Source: Planctomycetota bacterium (GTDB lineage: Bacteria > Planctomycetota > B15-G4 > SIAN01). Taken from it: a stretch of 64,000 nucleotides of DNA. Location: NCBI GenBank assembly GCA_028289345.1, contig JANQQL010000050.1:266370-330369 (forward strand), read 5' to 3'. How positions within the stretch are numbered: the first letter of the stretch is position 1; the number at the start of each line of letters is the position of its first letter. Below, in pieces: positions 9,286 through 18,396 of the stretch. Below the pieces are notes generated by a model. The model made no database searches and had not been told where the DNA came from. It saw only the letters and a program-made list of their open reading frames with translations. The position numbers and the translations under genes are program-made.

Positions 9286-11193
9286 CTACCGGCCATTCAC
9301 CACCGCCTGTAGTTCCGCGCAAAGCTCCCTGTGCAACGGTTCCGGGGGAAGAAAATTGCGAGCGCTCACCACGGCGTTGAAGACCCGCGGCGTCCCCAAG
9401 GATCCGCCGAAAGAGGGCCCTCGCGTGCTGTCTCCCACTCGCGTCGGTTCCATTTGGTAGTCAGACACTTCGAGATGACCGGCTTCGTCCATCTCGTCAA
9501 CCAACTCCCCATTGACATACAAACTCGCCCGGATGCGGTTTCCAGCCCCTTTCCAACTCGAGAGTCGCCGATAGAAATCGCCGGCAAAGATGATGGATTG
9601 TGCGCCCGAGTCGTTGTCCAGCCTCCCCTCGAGACGGTAGTCACCAAAGACCACGGACACCGTTCTCGAGGCAGGTGAAAACTCAACGCTCCACACACCG
9701 GCCTGTTCGACAAGAGACACGGCCTCACTCTCCGCTTTGTCCACTCCTGCCACGGCGATTCCAAACGAGTAGGAGCCATGTCCAGGGGTGCGCTGCAAGT
9801 CATCGCCCTCCAATACCCCGCCCTTGCGACCGACGGTCTCCTTGTACTGAAGCTCCACCTGGTGCACGGCCCGAAACCATTCTTTGTACTGATTCAGCAA
9901 CTCCATTGCCTGGCCCGGGTGCTGGTCGGCCACGTTCAACTTTCCTGCGGGGTCGCTTTCCAAGTCGTTCAACACCAGCGAAGACTCGACGGGCCACGCA
10001 AGAAAGTGGGAGCTCATTCGCCAACGGCCGTCCGCCGACAACACTCCAAACCCGTACCGATCGAAGACGGCTTGCTCCCAGAACAAAGGACGCCCCCGAA
10101 GCTCGCGTTCCCCTCGAACCAGACTCGTCAAGTCCACTCCATCCAGCGACGGCTCCACGTCACCGCCCGCTGCCCGGAGAACTGTCGGGAACACGTCCAG
10201 AAGAGACACGGTGTGATCAATGACTCGGTTCGACGGCAAACCAACGGGCCAGCGCATCAACATCGGCGTCCGAAGGCTGCCTTCGTGCATCTCTGCCTTC
10301 TTTCCAAAGAATGGCCAGTTGTTATCGAGCTGCTTGTTGGTTCCACCGTTGTCACTTGCGACCACCACGAAGGTGTTGTTCTCCTGCCCCGATTCTTCCA
10401 GGGCCCGCAAGAGCGCTCCGACGCTGTCGTCGAGGTGCTCGATCATGGCCAAGTAGCGACCGTCCGGGGAGTCGTCATACTTTTCCGCGTAGCGACGTGC
10501 TGGCTCGATGGGTGTGTGAGGGAGATAAAACCAGTGGTTGAGAAACCACGGCTCACCCCGCTTCGCTCCTGCACGAATGAGCTCGCATGACTTCTCGATG
10601 AGGATGTCGGTCAGGTGTCCGCGATATTCGCGACTGTCGTTGGGTCCATCGTTCAGCCACGGATTGACGTAGGACGGATCGTGAAACATCTCGTCCGTTG
10701 GCGGGTGTTGATAGGGCCCGCGCAGTAGCCATTGGCTCAGAAATCCAAACCAGGAATCGAATCCCACGGAGTCCGGCCACGCCAAGGGAGAAATGTGGCC
10801 CATGTGCCACTTCCCCACGTGGTGAGTCCGATAGCCAAGTTCTTTCAAAGCCCGGGGCAGAGTCACGACTTGGGGCGAAAGACCGGGACCGTTCGGTGTG
10901 AATCCTGATTTCGACGGAAAGCGCCCGGACAACAAAGCGGCGCGCGCGGGTGAGCAGGTGCTGTCTGCGTAGTGTCTGGTGAATCGGACCCCCTGATGCG
11001 CAAGCTGATCCAATTGCGGTGTTGGCATCTTTGGATTGCCGTTGGCGCGAAGGTCGTTGTTCCCCAGATCATCGACGCACAAGATCAGAATGTTGGGAGG
11101 CCCTTCCTCTTTCTCGGATCCCTTGCACCCCATCAGCGCAGAGGTGGAAAGAAGCAGAGCCAAGGCAATGGCCCCGCCCACTCGCGAAGTCAC
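9286..11193 (-). CDS. Type I (formylglycine, Cys-type) sulfatase, lipoprotein
   Basis: The GTG at 11193 gives a compact lipoprotein signal (MTSRVGGAIALALLLS..) with lipobox SALMGC, Cys23, so the 635-residue enzyme is probably lipid-anchored. The frame continues upstream into the preceding gene, but that part looks non-coding. Sulfatase hallmarks are CVDDLGNND (first metal ligands), the activation motif C-S-P-A-R with Cys80, GKWHMGH and ASDNGGTNKQ. The last 170 residues form a separate beta-rich domain. Cys80 must be converted to formylglycine by FGE or anSME, and I find neither typical gene in the window. It follows the GT-C/DUF3604 gene by 101 bases. A sulfated glycan is the likely substrate. 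Confidence 0.9.
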   Translation of the reverse strand: MTSRVGGAIALALLLSTSALMGCKGSEKEEGPPNILILCVDDLGNNDLRANGNPKMPTPQLDQLAHQGVRFTRHYADSTCSPARAALLSGRFPSKSGFTPNGPGLSPQVVTLPRALKELGYRTHHVGKWHMGHISPLAWPDSVGFDSWFGFLSQWLLRGPYQHPPTDEMFHDPSYVNPWLNDGPNDSREYRGHLTDILIEKSCELIRAGAKRGEPWFLNHWFYLPHTPIEPARRYAEKYDDSPDGRYLAMIEHLDDSVGALLRALEESGQENNTFVVVASDNGGTNKQLDNNWPFFGKKAEMHEGSLRTPMLMRWPVGLPSNRVIDHTVSLLDVFPTVLRAAGGDVEPSLDGVDLTSLVRGERELRGRPLFWEQAVFDRYGFGVLSADGRWRMSSHFLAWPVESSLVLNDLESDPAGKLNVADQHPGQAMELLNQYKEWFRAVHQVELQYKETVGRKGGVLEGDDLQRTPGHGSYSFGIAVAGVDKAESEAVSLVEQAGVWSVEFSPASRTVSVVFGDYRLEGRLDNDSGAQSIIFAGDFYRRLSSWKGAGNRIRASLYVNGELVDEMDEAGHLEVSDYQMEPTRVGDSTRGPSFGGSLGTPRVFNAVVSARNFLPPEPLHRELCAELQAVVNGR

Positions 11194-11294
11194 GAGACGC
11201 TTCGCCCTCGCGGGAAGGCGATCTTTGACGCGGAAAGGAAGACCTGCGCTCCACCGACCGATTCGGTACTTCCATGACGAGGCGCTTTTCGAAC

Positions 11295-14200
11295 TCAGGT
11301 CCGCGTGACCCAGATCGGAGTCGTCCACCCCATTTCTCCGTTGGATTGAACAACTCGAAGGTAATAGAAATGCTCTCCGGGAACGGGAGAGTCTTCCACC
11401 TTGATCTCCAGTGCGCCTTCGAGAGCCGAGTCCACGCGCAACACTTCGTTGTCCTTGATAAGCTCGACCGTGAACTCTTCGGTTTGCCCAATGACTTCGT
11501 AACGAATTTCGCAAGATCGATCGGTCACACAGCCTTCCCCGATGACGGCCTCATCGATCGAGAAGTCAATGTAGATTCGGTCGAACGAAGTGGCATAGAC
11601 CCGATAGTTCCAGAAGGCGTCCCAGATTTCTTCACGCGTCAATCCCGTGGCCAGGAATGCGGTCAATCCTCCCGGATAGGCTCCCCATCGAGAACGACCA
11701 GGATGGGAGTCGTGGGTATCGCTGGAAGCAATCACCCCGAACCTTTGCCCGGAAGCCAAGCCCGCCTGCAAGAACTTGTAGTCCTTGCTTGCCCCGGCGA
11801 GCGGCCTCGAGTTACCCAAGTACTCCGAGTTTCCATGGCAAGAGTAGAGCTCCACAAAGCGAAAGAAGCGAGGATCCACGGCCCCAAAGGGATAGAGGTC
11901 CTCCTGCCCCTTCACCCGATGGTTGTAGGTGAAGTGATGCGGCCCGACAATGACTTCCCGATTGGCGATGTCGTATTGCGATGCCACCGCAAGATTGAAT
12001 GCGTCGTACGCATTCGACCAGCTCCCGAGCGGCCGACTATGGTCGAACCGGAAGTACAGATTCATGTGCCCCCATCCACCGGGGCCTTCATGGCCGAGAA
12101 TCGTCACGAATCGACCTGGTTCGTAGTACGTCCTGACAGCCTCTTGGGCGTGACCCCATGCGACGTAACCGTGATCCGTCAGCGCGCATACGTCCAAGTC
12201 AGCAAGGTCCCGAGCAAAGGTATAGTACTCATCGGCATCGTCCCCAAGGCCATCAGAGAAGCTCGAGTGACCGTGTAGATCGCCCCAATAGAGGCGGTAC
12301 TTCGGCTGTTCTGCAACGACTCGGATCGGTGAACACGCACCGACGAGATTCCCGTCGGAAAGCTCGAGACGTGTCGCGCCAAGGGTGTTCAACGTCAGCG
12401 GAATTGTTGTCACGCCGGTAAATCCCGAGGCCTGAGCAATGGTCTCTCCAGAGTCCGTTCGAACGACAATGTCACCGGCATAGCCATCGACGGGGTTGAA
12501 GTGGCGGTCCTCCGCACGCAGATGCAACTCAAACTCTTCGCCTGCAACAACCAAAGACGGGGCAGAGCCCACCAGGTGGCTGGGGTTGGCCGCCACGATG
12601 TCCACCTTGGGCGAACTTGCCGTTTGTCGCGGGACCACATCCGCGAGCCGTTCGTATCGTCCGTCCCCGTCAACATCGGTGAATACGCGAAGCTCCTGAT
12701 TGGCGTCTGTTTGCGTCTGAACCTGCATCCCTTTCCCAGCGCCAAGAGTGATCTGAACTCGCTCCCCGGGTTGCAGCGGCTCCTCGACAACTTTGGCAAA
12801 CACCGAGCGGTGGTACATCCTGTCATGCCAGTTGGTGTGCTCCCCTTGGATGTTGAAGATCTCGCGGGGAGCCCAATTCGGGTACCAACTGAGTTCGAAG
12901 TTGTGGGGAGTCGCACCGGTGACCGTGATGAACCCTGGGCGAAGGGGAGAGTCGATTTGAAGGTCCGGCCAATCTGACCCGTGGTGAAACCCGAGGCCGA
13001 CGCCTCCTCCCACGGGAATTCCACTTTCGCCAATTTCGACTGTCACCCGGATGGTGGCTTGGCTTCCAGCGACAAAGGGACCCGTCGGCTCGACAAACGC
13101 AGCCCCTTCTCCATCCTGACCGCGGAGGCGCAAACGATTGCGAAGTGACTCGGCCATGGCGGAACCGTCGAAGGGAAGGACTCCCTGACATTCGGCCATA
13201 CTCACGATCATCTCTGAGCTATGACGTCCTTTCTTCGAGCGAATTTCTTCCACCAAGGAGGTGTCCGACTCGACGAAGCGGACCCGACTCAACGCATCGA
13301 CATCATCCGCGTAGGCGGGCAGGTAGAACGCAGCCAGGCGTGGGAAGTCGCGCTGCCGAACGCCAAATGCGAAGCACATCGACATCGGGGGGAAGTCCAG
13401 GTTTTTGATCCACACTCTCTCACTGGTTCCCGCTTCCTCGATCGCCCGGTCAATGATCGCCCGAGCCACGCGGATCTCGTCTCGGTTCCGTTTCATCATT
13501 TCAGATTCACTTTGCCGAGCCGCGTCACTGGAAAAGGGCACGAGCACGGCAAACCACACACAGGCAACGGCACCCGAGAACCAAGCGGGTCCCACGAACC
13601 GAAAGCGGGGAAGCACCGCACCAAGGAAGATGGCGATTCCCGCCATGGGCAGGTAGTGGTATCGCTCCTGGATCACAAGCTGAGATCCGTAGAGCAATGC
13701 ACGAGCAAGAGAGGTCGCGATCCCCGGAACCAAGACCAAGAGAAGACTCGCGATCGGTATCCCCCGGTCCTTCGCCTCAGAGCCTCGCCAGTACCAAACC
13801 CCGACCGCGAGGAGTGCCAAGGCCCCCACACCGCCCGCCCCCCAAGCAATCTGTTCCGGGGACGCCGCCATGAACGGACCGATCAAGATCTCGCCGCTCA
13901 CCGCGGTGGTGAGAGGCCCCAGAAACAAAGAGCTGAACCCATAGCCAGCTTGGAGAATCACGAGCTGTGGGGTCAACACCGCGGTGAGGGCCGCCCCTTT
14001 CCAGCCAAACACCGGGGCCCAGTCAGACCAAGATCCCCGGCTAGCAAAGCCCGAGACAGCAAGAAGCAGGATCGCGATCGCAGAAACAATGCTGAGTCGT
14101 CGTCCGACTCGCCGCAAAGGCGAGCCCGGCCGTGCGATCAAACAGACGATGACAGGGAAGAGAACGACGAGCGCCAAGCCACTTCCGAATGAAGTTGCCG

Positions 14201-14735
14201 CGATCAGCAAGAGCAAGGACCAGCGAACTTGCAACCACGCGGTTGCTTTGCGTTCCTCACGAGAGACGGAAACGACGTCTGCGAGTACCCAGAGGATCGC
14301 AGTCGTGGCAAACAACTGACCAAACACGGAGATCCACCCCACCACTCCCTGGTGGATCGGCGAAGTTCCCCAAAGACCAGCAAGAAAAGCGGCAAGAAAA
14401 GAGCGCTTTGAAATGGAGAAGATCACTCGGAAAAGGAAAGAGACGCACAGCGCATGGAGTCCCAAAGCCAAAGCAAAGTATGGCAGTGGGTCCAGGCCAC
14501 ACAGCTTGTGCAACAGGCCAATGACGGCCTTGTGTGCCACCAAGACATGACCGCCGTGCGGGGCGGACACGAAAGTGAAGAAGCCGTGGTCCACCAAGTC
14601 GTACAAATGCATGAAGTCATCGTCCCTGAAGGTGTTCTTCAGGTTCGTGGATTGGACGAAGACCGAGAAAGCAATGGCCGCGATGCAAAGCCACGCAGAC
14701 GGCTTGGCCAGGCGAACAAGATGCGATTGCACCAT
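11295..14735 (-). CDS. GT-C-like membrane protein fused to DUF3604 (PHP-like) domain
   Basis: I take ATG 14735; a TTG lies directly before it. The first 400 residues contain about ten hydrophobic segments, with RDDDFMHLYDL in the first outer loop, the acidic motif position of GT-C lipid-linked sugar transferases. From about residue 500 the chain is soluble. A beta-rich stretch leads into the DUF3604 core near 812: YWGDLHGHSSFSDG, CALTDHGY, GHEGPGG, GPHHF and SSDTHDSHPGR, a His/Asp set like metal-dependent PHP phosphoesterases. GT-C and DUF3604 proteins are normally separate. The DUF3604 part probably faces the periplasm. It sits between two radical SAM genes and a sulfatase on the same strand. 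Confidence 0.85.
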   Translation of the reverse strand: MVQSHLVRLAKPSAWLCIAAIAFSVFVQSTNLKNTFRDDDFMHLYDLVDHGFFTFVSAPHGGHVLVAHKAVIGLLHKLCGLDPLPYFALALGLHALCVSFLFRVIFSISKRSFLAAFLAGLWGTSPIHQGVVGWISVFGQLFATTAILWVLADVVSVSREERKATAWLQVRWSLLLLIAATSFGSGLALVVLFPVIVCLIARPGSPLRRVGRRLSIVSAIAILLLAVSGFASRGSWSDWAPVFGWKGAALTAVLTPQLVILQAGYGFSSLFLGPLTTAVSGEILIGPFMAASPEQIAWGAGGVGALALLAVGVWYWRGSEAKDRGIPIASLLLVLVPGIATSLARALLYGSQLVIQERYHYLPMAGIAIFLGAVLPRFRFVGPAWFSGAVACVWFAVLVPFSSDAARQSESEMMKRNRDEIRVARAIIDRAIEEAGTSERVWIKNLDFPPMSMCFAFGVRQRDFPRLAAFYLPAYADDVDALSRVRFVESDTSLVEEIRSKKGRHSSEMIVSMAECQGVLPFDGSAMAESLRNRLRLRGQDGEGAAFVEPTGPFVAGSQATIRVTVEIGESGIPVGGGVGLGFHHGSDWPDLQIDSPLRPGFITVTGATPHNFELSWYPNWAPREIFNIQGEHTNWHDRMYHRSVFAKVVEEPLQPGERVQITLGAGKGMQVQTQTDANQELRVFTDVDGDGRYERLADVVPRQTASSPKVDIVAANPSHLVGSAPSLVVAGEEFELHLRAEDRHFNPVDGYAGDIVVRTDSGETIAQASGFTGVTTIPLTLNTLGATRLELSDGNLVGACSPIRVVAEQPKYRLYWGDLHGHSSFSDGLGDDADEYYTFARDLADLDVCALTDHGYVAWGHAQEAVRTYYEPGRFVTILGHEGPGGWGHMNLYFRFDHSRPLGSWSNAYDAFNLAVASQYDIANREVIVGPHHFTYNHRVKGQEDLYPFGAVDPRFFRFVELYSCHGNSEYLGNSRPLAGASKDYKFLQAGLASGQRFGVIASSDTHDSHPGRSRWGAYPGGLTAFLATGLTREEIWDAFWNYRVYATSFDRIYIDFSIDEAVIGEGCVTDRSCEIRYEVIGQTEEFTVELIKDNEVLRVDSALEGALEIKVEDSPVPGEHFYYLRVVQSNGEMGWTTPIWVTRT

Positions 14736-14843
14736 CAACCCCTTTCGCGATCAGGACCTCGAAACCCGATGCCCTCGCTCGACGGCGTACAAAGATTGGA
14801 CGCCAACGAAAACCCGACTGGTCGAACCCAAGGCCAGACTTGT

Positions 14844-16226
14844 TCAGGACTGGCGCTGTTCGTGATTCTCCCCCGAATCCCCTTCCCCGGTGAGGACATC
14901 TCCATACTCCGGAAAGACGGATCGGCAGTCCAAGCTTCGACGTTGATCGTTGGTTTGAATCCGAGCATTGAACTGCGCCGAAAGCTCGGGATCGACGTGT
15001 TGAGACCGGATCCGCCGCTGGGCTTCCTCCAGAACTTGGAAGACCGGCGGATGGACCTCGCCCACGCGCACTTCCGGAGGGTCCCAGCGCCTCATGCACT
15101 CAACCGCAGGATCAAGATAGTCGGCGTACCGCGCCGGAAGCACACCAATGGAAAGACAAAGTGGATCGACCACTTCGTTCACGAACACGCCAATGTGTCG
15201 ACCGGTTCGACCGTGGAGTCCTTCAGAGAGGTCACGGACCCACTCGAGATACTGAGAGAGACTACTGATACAAAGCGCGGTGAGCGACGGCAACGTAAGC
15301 AGGTCGATTCGATCATTGCGACTCGCCATTTCGACGAGCTCCGCGAAGTTTGCCTGAAAACGCGGCCACTGGAGCCCGAAACGGATGTATTCGGCTCGCT
15401 CTCCCCACGCCTCGTTGCTGATCGTAAAGCGAAAGCGCAGGTCTGATTCCTCAACGAATCGGCGCAGTCTCTTCCAGTGAATCGGCGGTGTGTTCAAATT
15501 CGTAATGAGACTGACCAAAGGCATCGCGGAGGCATCCCAGCCCGAGCACACGGCCTTCATTTTGTCCAGCGCCTCGTAGAGGGATGCATTGAAAGTCGGC
15601 TCACCGCCCATGAACTCGACTTCCCGGACCTCCCCTTCCAACTTGCCAAACCAACTCCAGAACGCATCTGAAAACTGCTCCTGCAATTCGGGAGACGCGA
15701 CCGGCTCGCGCATCACTTGGATGCCCGCGTTTTCTTCTTCCGCTTCCCACGAACTACTAAAGTAAGAACAGCAGTAGATGCACTTCAGATCACAGGGATT
15801 GCCCAGTTTGATCTGCACGAACTTGGGACTCGACCGACTCGGAAGCGCCGCGAGCAGCGACTGATTGTCGCGGTCCGCGTCTTGCCCCCCTTTGGCGTTG
15901 ATCGACTCGAGGTACTTGGGCAACTCCCACGTCGCCGCCTTTTTGCGAAAGCTCATTCCTCCTACGCGCTCGAGATTCCAGCACACGGCACAGTCCGAGT
16001 GCTCGACTCCCGCAAGCAGTGCTGATCGACGCTGGCGGTACTCATTGGTGTTGTCGATGACGTCGAAGCCGAACTGGTCGATCTCGCTCGCCGTGACATT
16101 GTGGATCGGTGTCTTGCAGCACACTTGGGTGGTCGCCGAGCGGAGGGAAACGCAGACAAAGTCCCAGGCGAAGCTGCAGAAGGTTCTGGGCGAAGGAGCC
16201 GAACGGATCGGTTGAGCCTTTGTCAC
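14844..16226 (-). CDS. Radical SAM protein with N-terminal twitch domain (second of pair)
   Basis: The GTG at 16226 overlaps the upstream stop (GTGA) and is preceded by AGGAGG five bases away, so the longer frame to 16559 is rejected. The 460-residue protein has an N-terminal Cys cluster (C17, C36-C37, C79, C82) and then the radical SAM motif PCDLKCIYC (C145, C149, C152). FMGGEPTFN is the SAM-binding GGE motif. The cluster domain preceding the catalytic barrel is the reverse of ordinary SPASM order and matches what is annotated as twitch-domain radical SAM protein. I see no C-terminal cluster. Its tight coupling to the next gene upstream suggests a two-enzyme step. Substrate unknown. Confidence 0.85.
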   Translation of the reverse strand: MTKAQPIRSAPSPRTFCSFAWDFVCVSLRSATTQVCCKTPIHNVTASEIDQFGFDVIDNTNEYRQRRSALLAGVEHSDCAVCWNLERVGGMSFRKKAATWELPKYLESINAKGGQDADRDNQSLLAALPSRSSPKFVQIKLGNPCDLKCIYCCSYFSSSWEAEEENAGIQVMREPVASPELQEQFSDAFWSWFGKLEGEVREVEFMGGEPTFNASLYEALDKMKAVCSGWDASAMPLVSLITNLNTPPIHWKRLRRFVEESDLRFRFTISNEAWGERAEYIRFGLQWPRFQANFAELVEMASRNDRIDLLTLPSLTALCISSLSQYLEWVRDLSEGLHGRTGRHIGVFVNEVVDPLCLSIGVLPARYADYLDPAVECMRRWDPPEVRVGEVHPPVFQVLEEAQRRIRSQHVDPELSAQFNARIQTNDQRRSLDCRSVFPEYGDVLTGEGDSGENHEQRQS

Positions 16227-17938
16227 CTCTTCCTCCTGGACGAGTGGGCTGAGGAGGCACCGAACTCGAGCGGATCGACGTTGGCGCGACGTTTCCGTCG
16301 CTCCCCAGGGATCCCCTCGCCTCCAGCCAGCACGTCGCCGTCGCTTGACGAACGTCGAGAAACCAGCTCGTAGATCTTCTCCGGCGCCCGATCCACGATT
16401 TCGCCCACGATCTCGCCCCGATCGGCCCGCAAACCAATGGACCGGACCAGTGGGTCGATCTCCCGAAAGACCTCGGAGCGATGGTCTTTCCGAACGCCCA
16501 TGACCTTCAAATACGTGCGCATGGCAACATTCAAGAAGACCCGCAAGAACACATCCCACGGCATCTCAGTCAGGAACTCAGTGACCTCGGCTCGACGCTC
16601 CGCCAAAGAGCGCCGAGCGTTTTCGGGCACCTCGTCCTGTCCCGCCGCTTCCATCGCCTGATCTACCGTCAGACGAGTCGCCACGTAGACCGAGGCCCTT
16701 TCGGCAAGTGCATCGGCATCCGCATGGGGACTCAAGCCCGCCCCCTTCACAGAGATCGCGTTGAGCATCGGGTTGGATCTCGCGATCTCCAGGCGATCCA
16801 CGAAACCGTTCTTCCAGTTTTCGGCGCGTGCGAAGGATTCGATTCTTGCCAGAAGCCCGCGATACTGCTGAAGGTTGAAGGTCTGCACGGAGTCGTTCTC
16901 GTCAAAGTCATCCGACTCGCTCAGAAAGTGGGCGATCTCCTTCAAGTCAGACAAAGGCAGCGTGTGCAAAGAGAAGTTGAGAGGGAAGTCGACCTGATTG
17001 AAAATCACTCGAATCCCATTCTCATTGCAGTAATGCACCATGGCCGGAACTTCGCGCCAGTTCTCGCGCATCACACAACATCGCCAGATAAACGGACGTC
17101 CACGCTCCCGCATCACTTCGGCGAAGTAGCGGGAATTCTCCATGACCAAGTCGTGGGAGGACCCCACACGAATTGACTCGTAGGTTTCTTTGACGATCGA
17201 ATCGAGCGAAACATTGATCGTAAAGTTCAAGCTCTCGACAAGGTCCTTCACTCGGCGATTGAGAACCGTCCCGTTGGTCACCAGCATCATGTGAAGACCA
17301 GGGTTGAACTCCGCAATCTTGTTCCAGATTTCGTCATAGACCGGGATCAGAAATGGCTCGCCACCGGTGAATCCCGCCGAGCGGGCGTGGGGCAAGATTT
17401 TGGCCAACTGATCCACGAAGTTCTTGTCGTAGGGGGATGGAACCGCGGGCAACGCATCACGGTTCTTGCGAATCCGCGAGGAAGCAACACCGTGGCACAT
17501 CACACATTCGAGATTGCACGTATTGTGAAGCTCGAATTCCAAGGTCACAGGAAGCCGCGTCAAGGACTCGACACTGGCACTCGCGCGATCTGCTTTCCAG
17601 AGCTCGGTGAAGGAAGCGTCGCGATACGAGCCCGCCATGTCGTCAAGACCAACGAGATCACCTCCGAGCAGCTGTCGAAGGCAGGTGTGACACCCCTTGG
17701 AGAAGTCGGCGGCGACGACTGCCTGACGAAGCTCCCGTGCTCTGTCACCAGACCAAATCTCTTCCAGAGAGTTTGTTGGATAGGTCCCTAAGGGGAACGT
17801 CCGATTGTGGCAGCAAGCGAGGACCTCGCCGCCATGGGAGAAGTGGATATTGACGAACGGTGCGTGGCAGAACGGCTCGCCGGGAACGGCTTGCCTGTGC
17901 TCGTGATAGGACGCGAGCGCGCGTTCGAAGTCGGTCAT
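16223..17938 (-). CDS. Radical SAM protein with N-terminal twitch domain (first of pair)
   Basis: This 571-residue protein starts MTDFERALASYHEH. An N-terminal twitch-like region holds C24, C42-C43, C83 and C86 (FCHAPFVNIHFSHGGEVLACC ... GCHTC). The radical SAM motif CNLECVMC follows at 141-148, then FTGGEPFLIP (SAM-binding) and LVTNGTVLN, the usual barrel strands. The C-terminal 120 residues are helical and low in Cys. Proteins with this order occur in glycan and natural-product loci; I know of no general assignment of substrate. It heads the minus-strand run 17938 to 9286 and overlaps the next gene by four bases. Confidence 0.87.
   Translation of the reverse strand: MTDFERALASYHEHRQAVPGEPFCHAPFVNIHFSHGGEVLACCHNRTFPLGTYPTNSLEEIWSGDRARELRQAVVAADFSKGCHTCLRQLLGGDLVGLDDMAGSYRDASFTELWKADRASASVESLTRLPVTLEFELHNTCNLECVMCHGVASSRIRKNRDALPAVPSPYDKNFVDQLAKILPHARSAGFTGGEPFLIPVYDEIWNKIAEFNPGLHMMLVTNGTVLNRRVKDLVESLNFTINVSLDSIVKETYESIRVGSSHDLVMENSRYFAEVMRERGRPFIWRCCVMRENWREVPAMVHYCNENGIRVIFNQVDFPLNFSLHTLPLSDLKEIAHFLSESDDFDENDSVQTFNLQQYRGLLARIESFARAENWKNGFVDRLEIARSNPMLNAISVKGAGLSPHADADALAERASVYVATRLTVDQAMEAAGQDEVPENARRSLAERRAEVTEFLTEMPWDVFLRVFLNVAMRTYLKVMGVRKDHRSEVFREIDPLVRSIGLRADRGEIVGEIVDRAPEKIYELVSRRSSSDGDVLAGGEGIPGERRKRRANVDPLEFGASSAHSSRRKR
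16227..16237 (-). promoter_or_regulatory. Shine-Dalgarno inside the end of the upstream gene
   Basis: AGGAGGAAGAG directly precedes GTG 16226 on the minus strand. It decides the start of the second twitch radical SAM gene and shows translation coupling. Confidence 0.8.
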
Positions 17939-18396
17939 CGTCCAGTTTCCCGAATCGAATTCACCGCACCTTGCTTCACCGCAACCTGCGAGAGACCTCC
18001 TCTGCGATCAAGGCGAAACCAGTCTACCGAAAGGAACGAGGGGAGGGTGCTTGGCCCGACCGCATGAAGGCAGAAACTCGGAACCGTACAAGTTTTGGAT
18101 AGTGCCTTGAAAGCCGCCACCAAGAGTGATCGATCGTACCATCCATCGCTTGCCCCTGCTTCACGGAAAACCCCGCACCACATGCCCTCGTGATGCGTAG
18201 AACGAGATTGCACAACAAGCTCGATCGGGCCGCGAATCACGCCCCCCGGATCGGAAGAAAAGAGAAATCCTCGCTCCTCGTGACTCGAGTTCGGGACGTG
18301 TGCCGGACCGCCACGGGTTGTGACATTGCACGACCATCGACTGACAGCAATACTCCATGGACGATTCGACCGAGATCACAAGTGAGCTCAAAGCCC
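17939..18396. other. Divergent intergenic region
   Basis: These 458 bases lie between the radical SAM gene (minus) and the sulfatase-fold lipoprotein gene (plus). The frame of the latter runs upstream to 18190, but that part lacks a signal peptide and looks non-coding. I see no RNA gene or clear promoter. Confidence 0.5.

Noticed and set aside
11194..11514. N-terminal extension of the Cys-type sulfatase
   Set aside because: It overlaps the end of the DUF3604 gene and lies before a normal lipoprotein signal peptide at 11193.
14844..17938. The twitch radical SAM pair as anaerobic sulfatase-maturing enzymes (anSME)
   Set aside because: anSME proteins have C-terminal SPASM clusters; here the cluster domain is N-terminal. 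The nearby Cys-type sulfatase makes the idea tempting but not supported.
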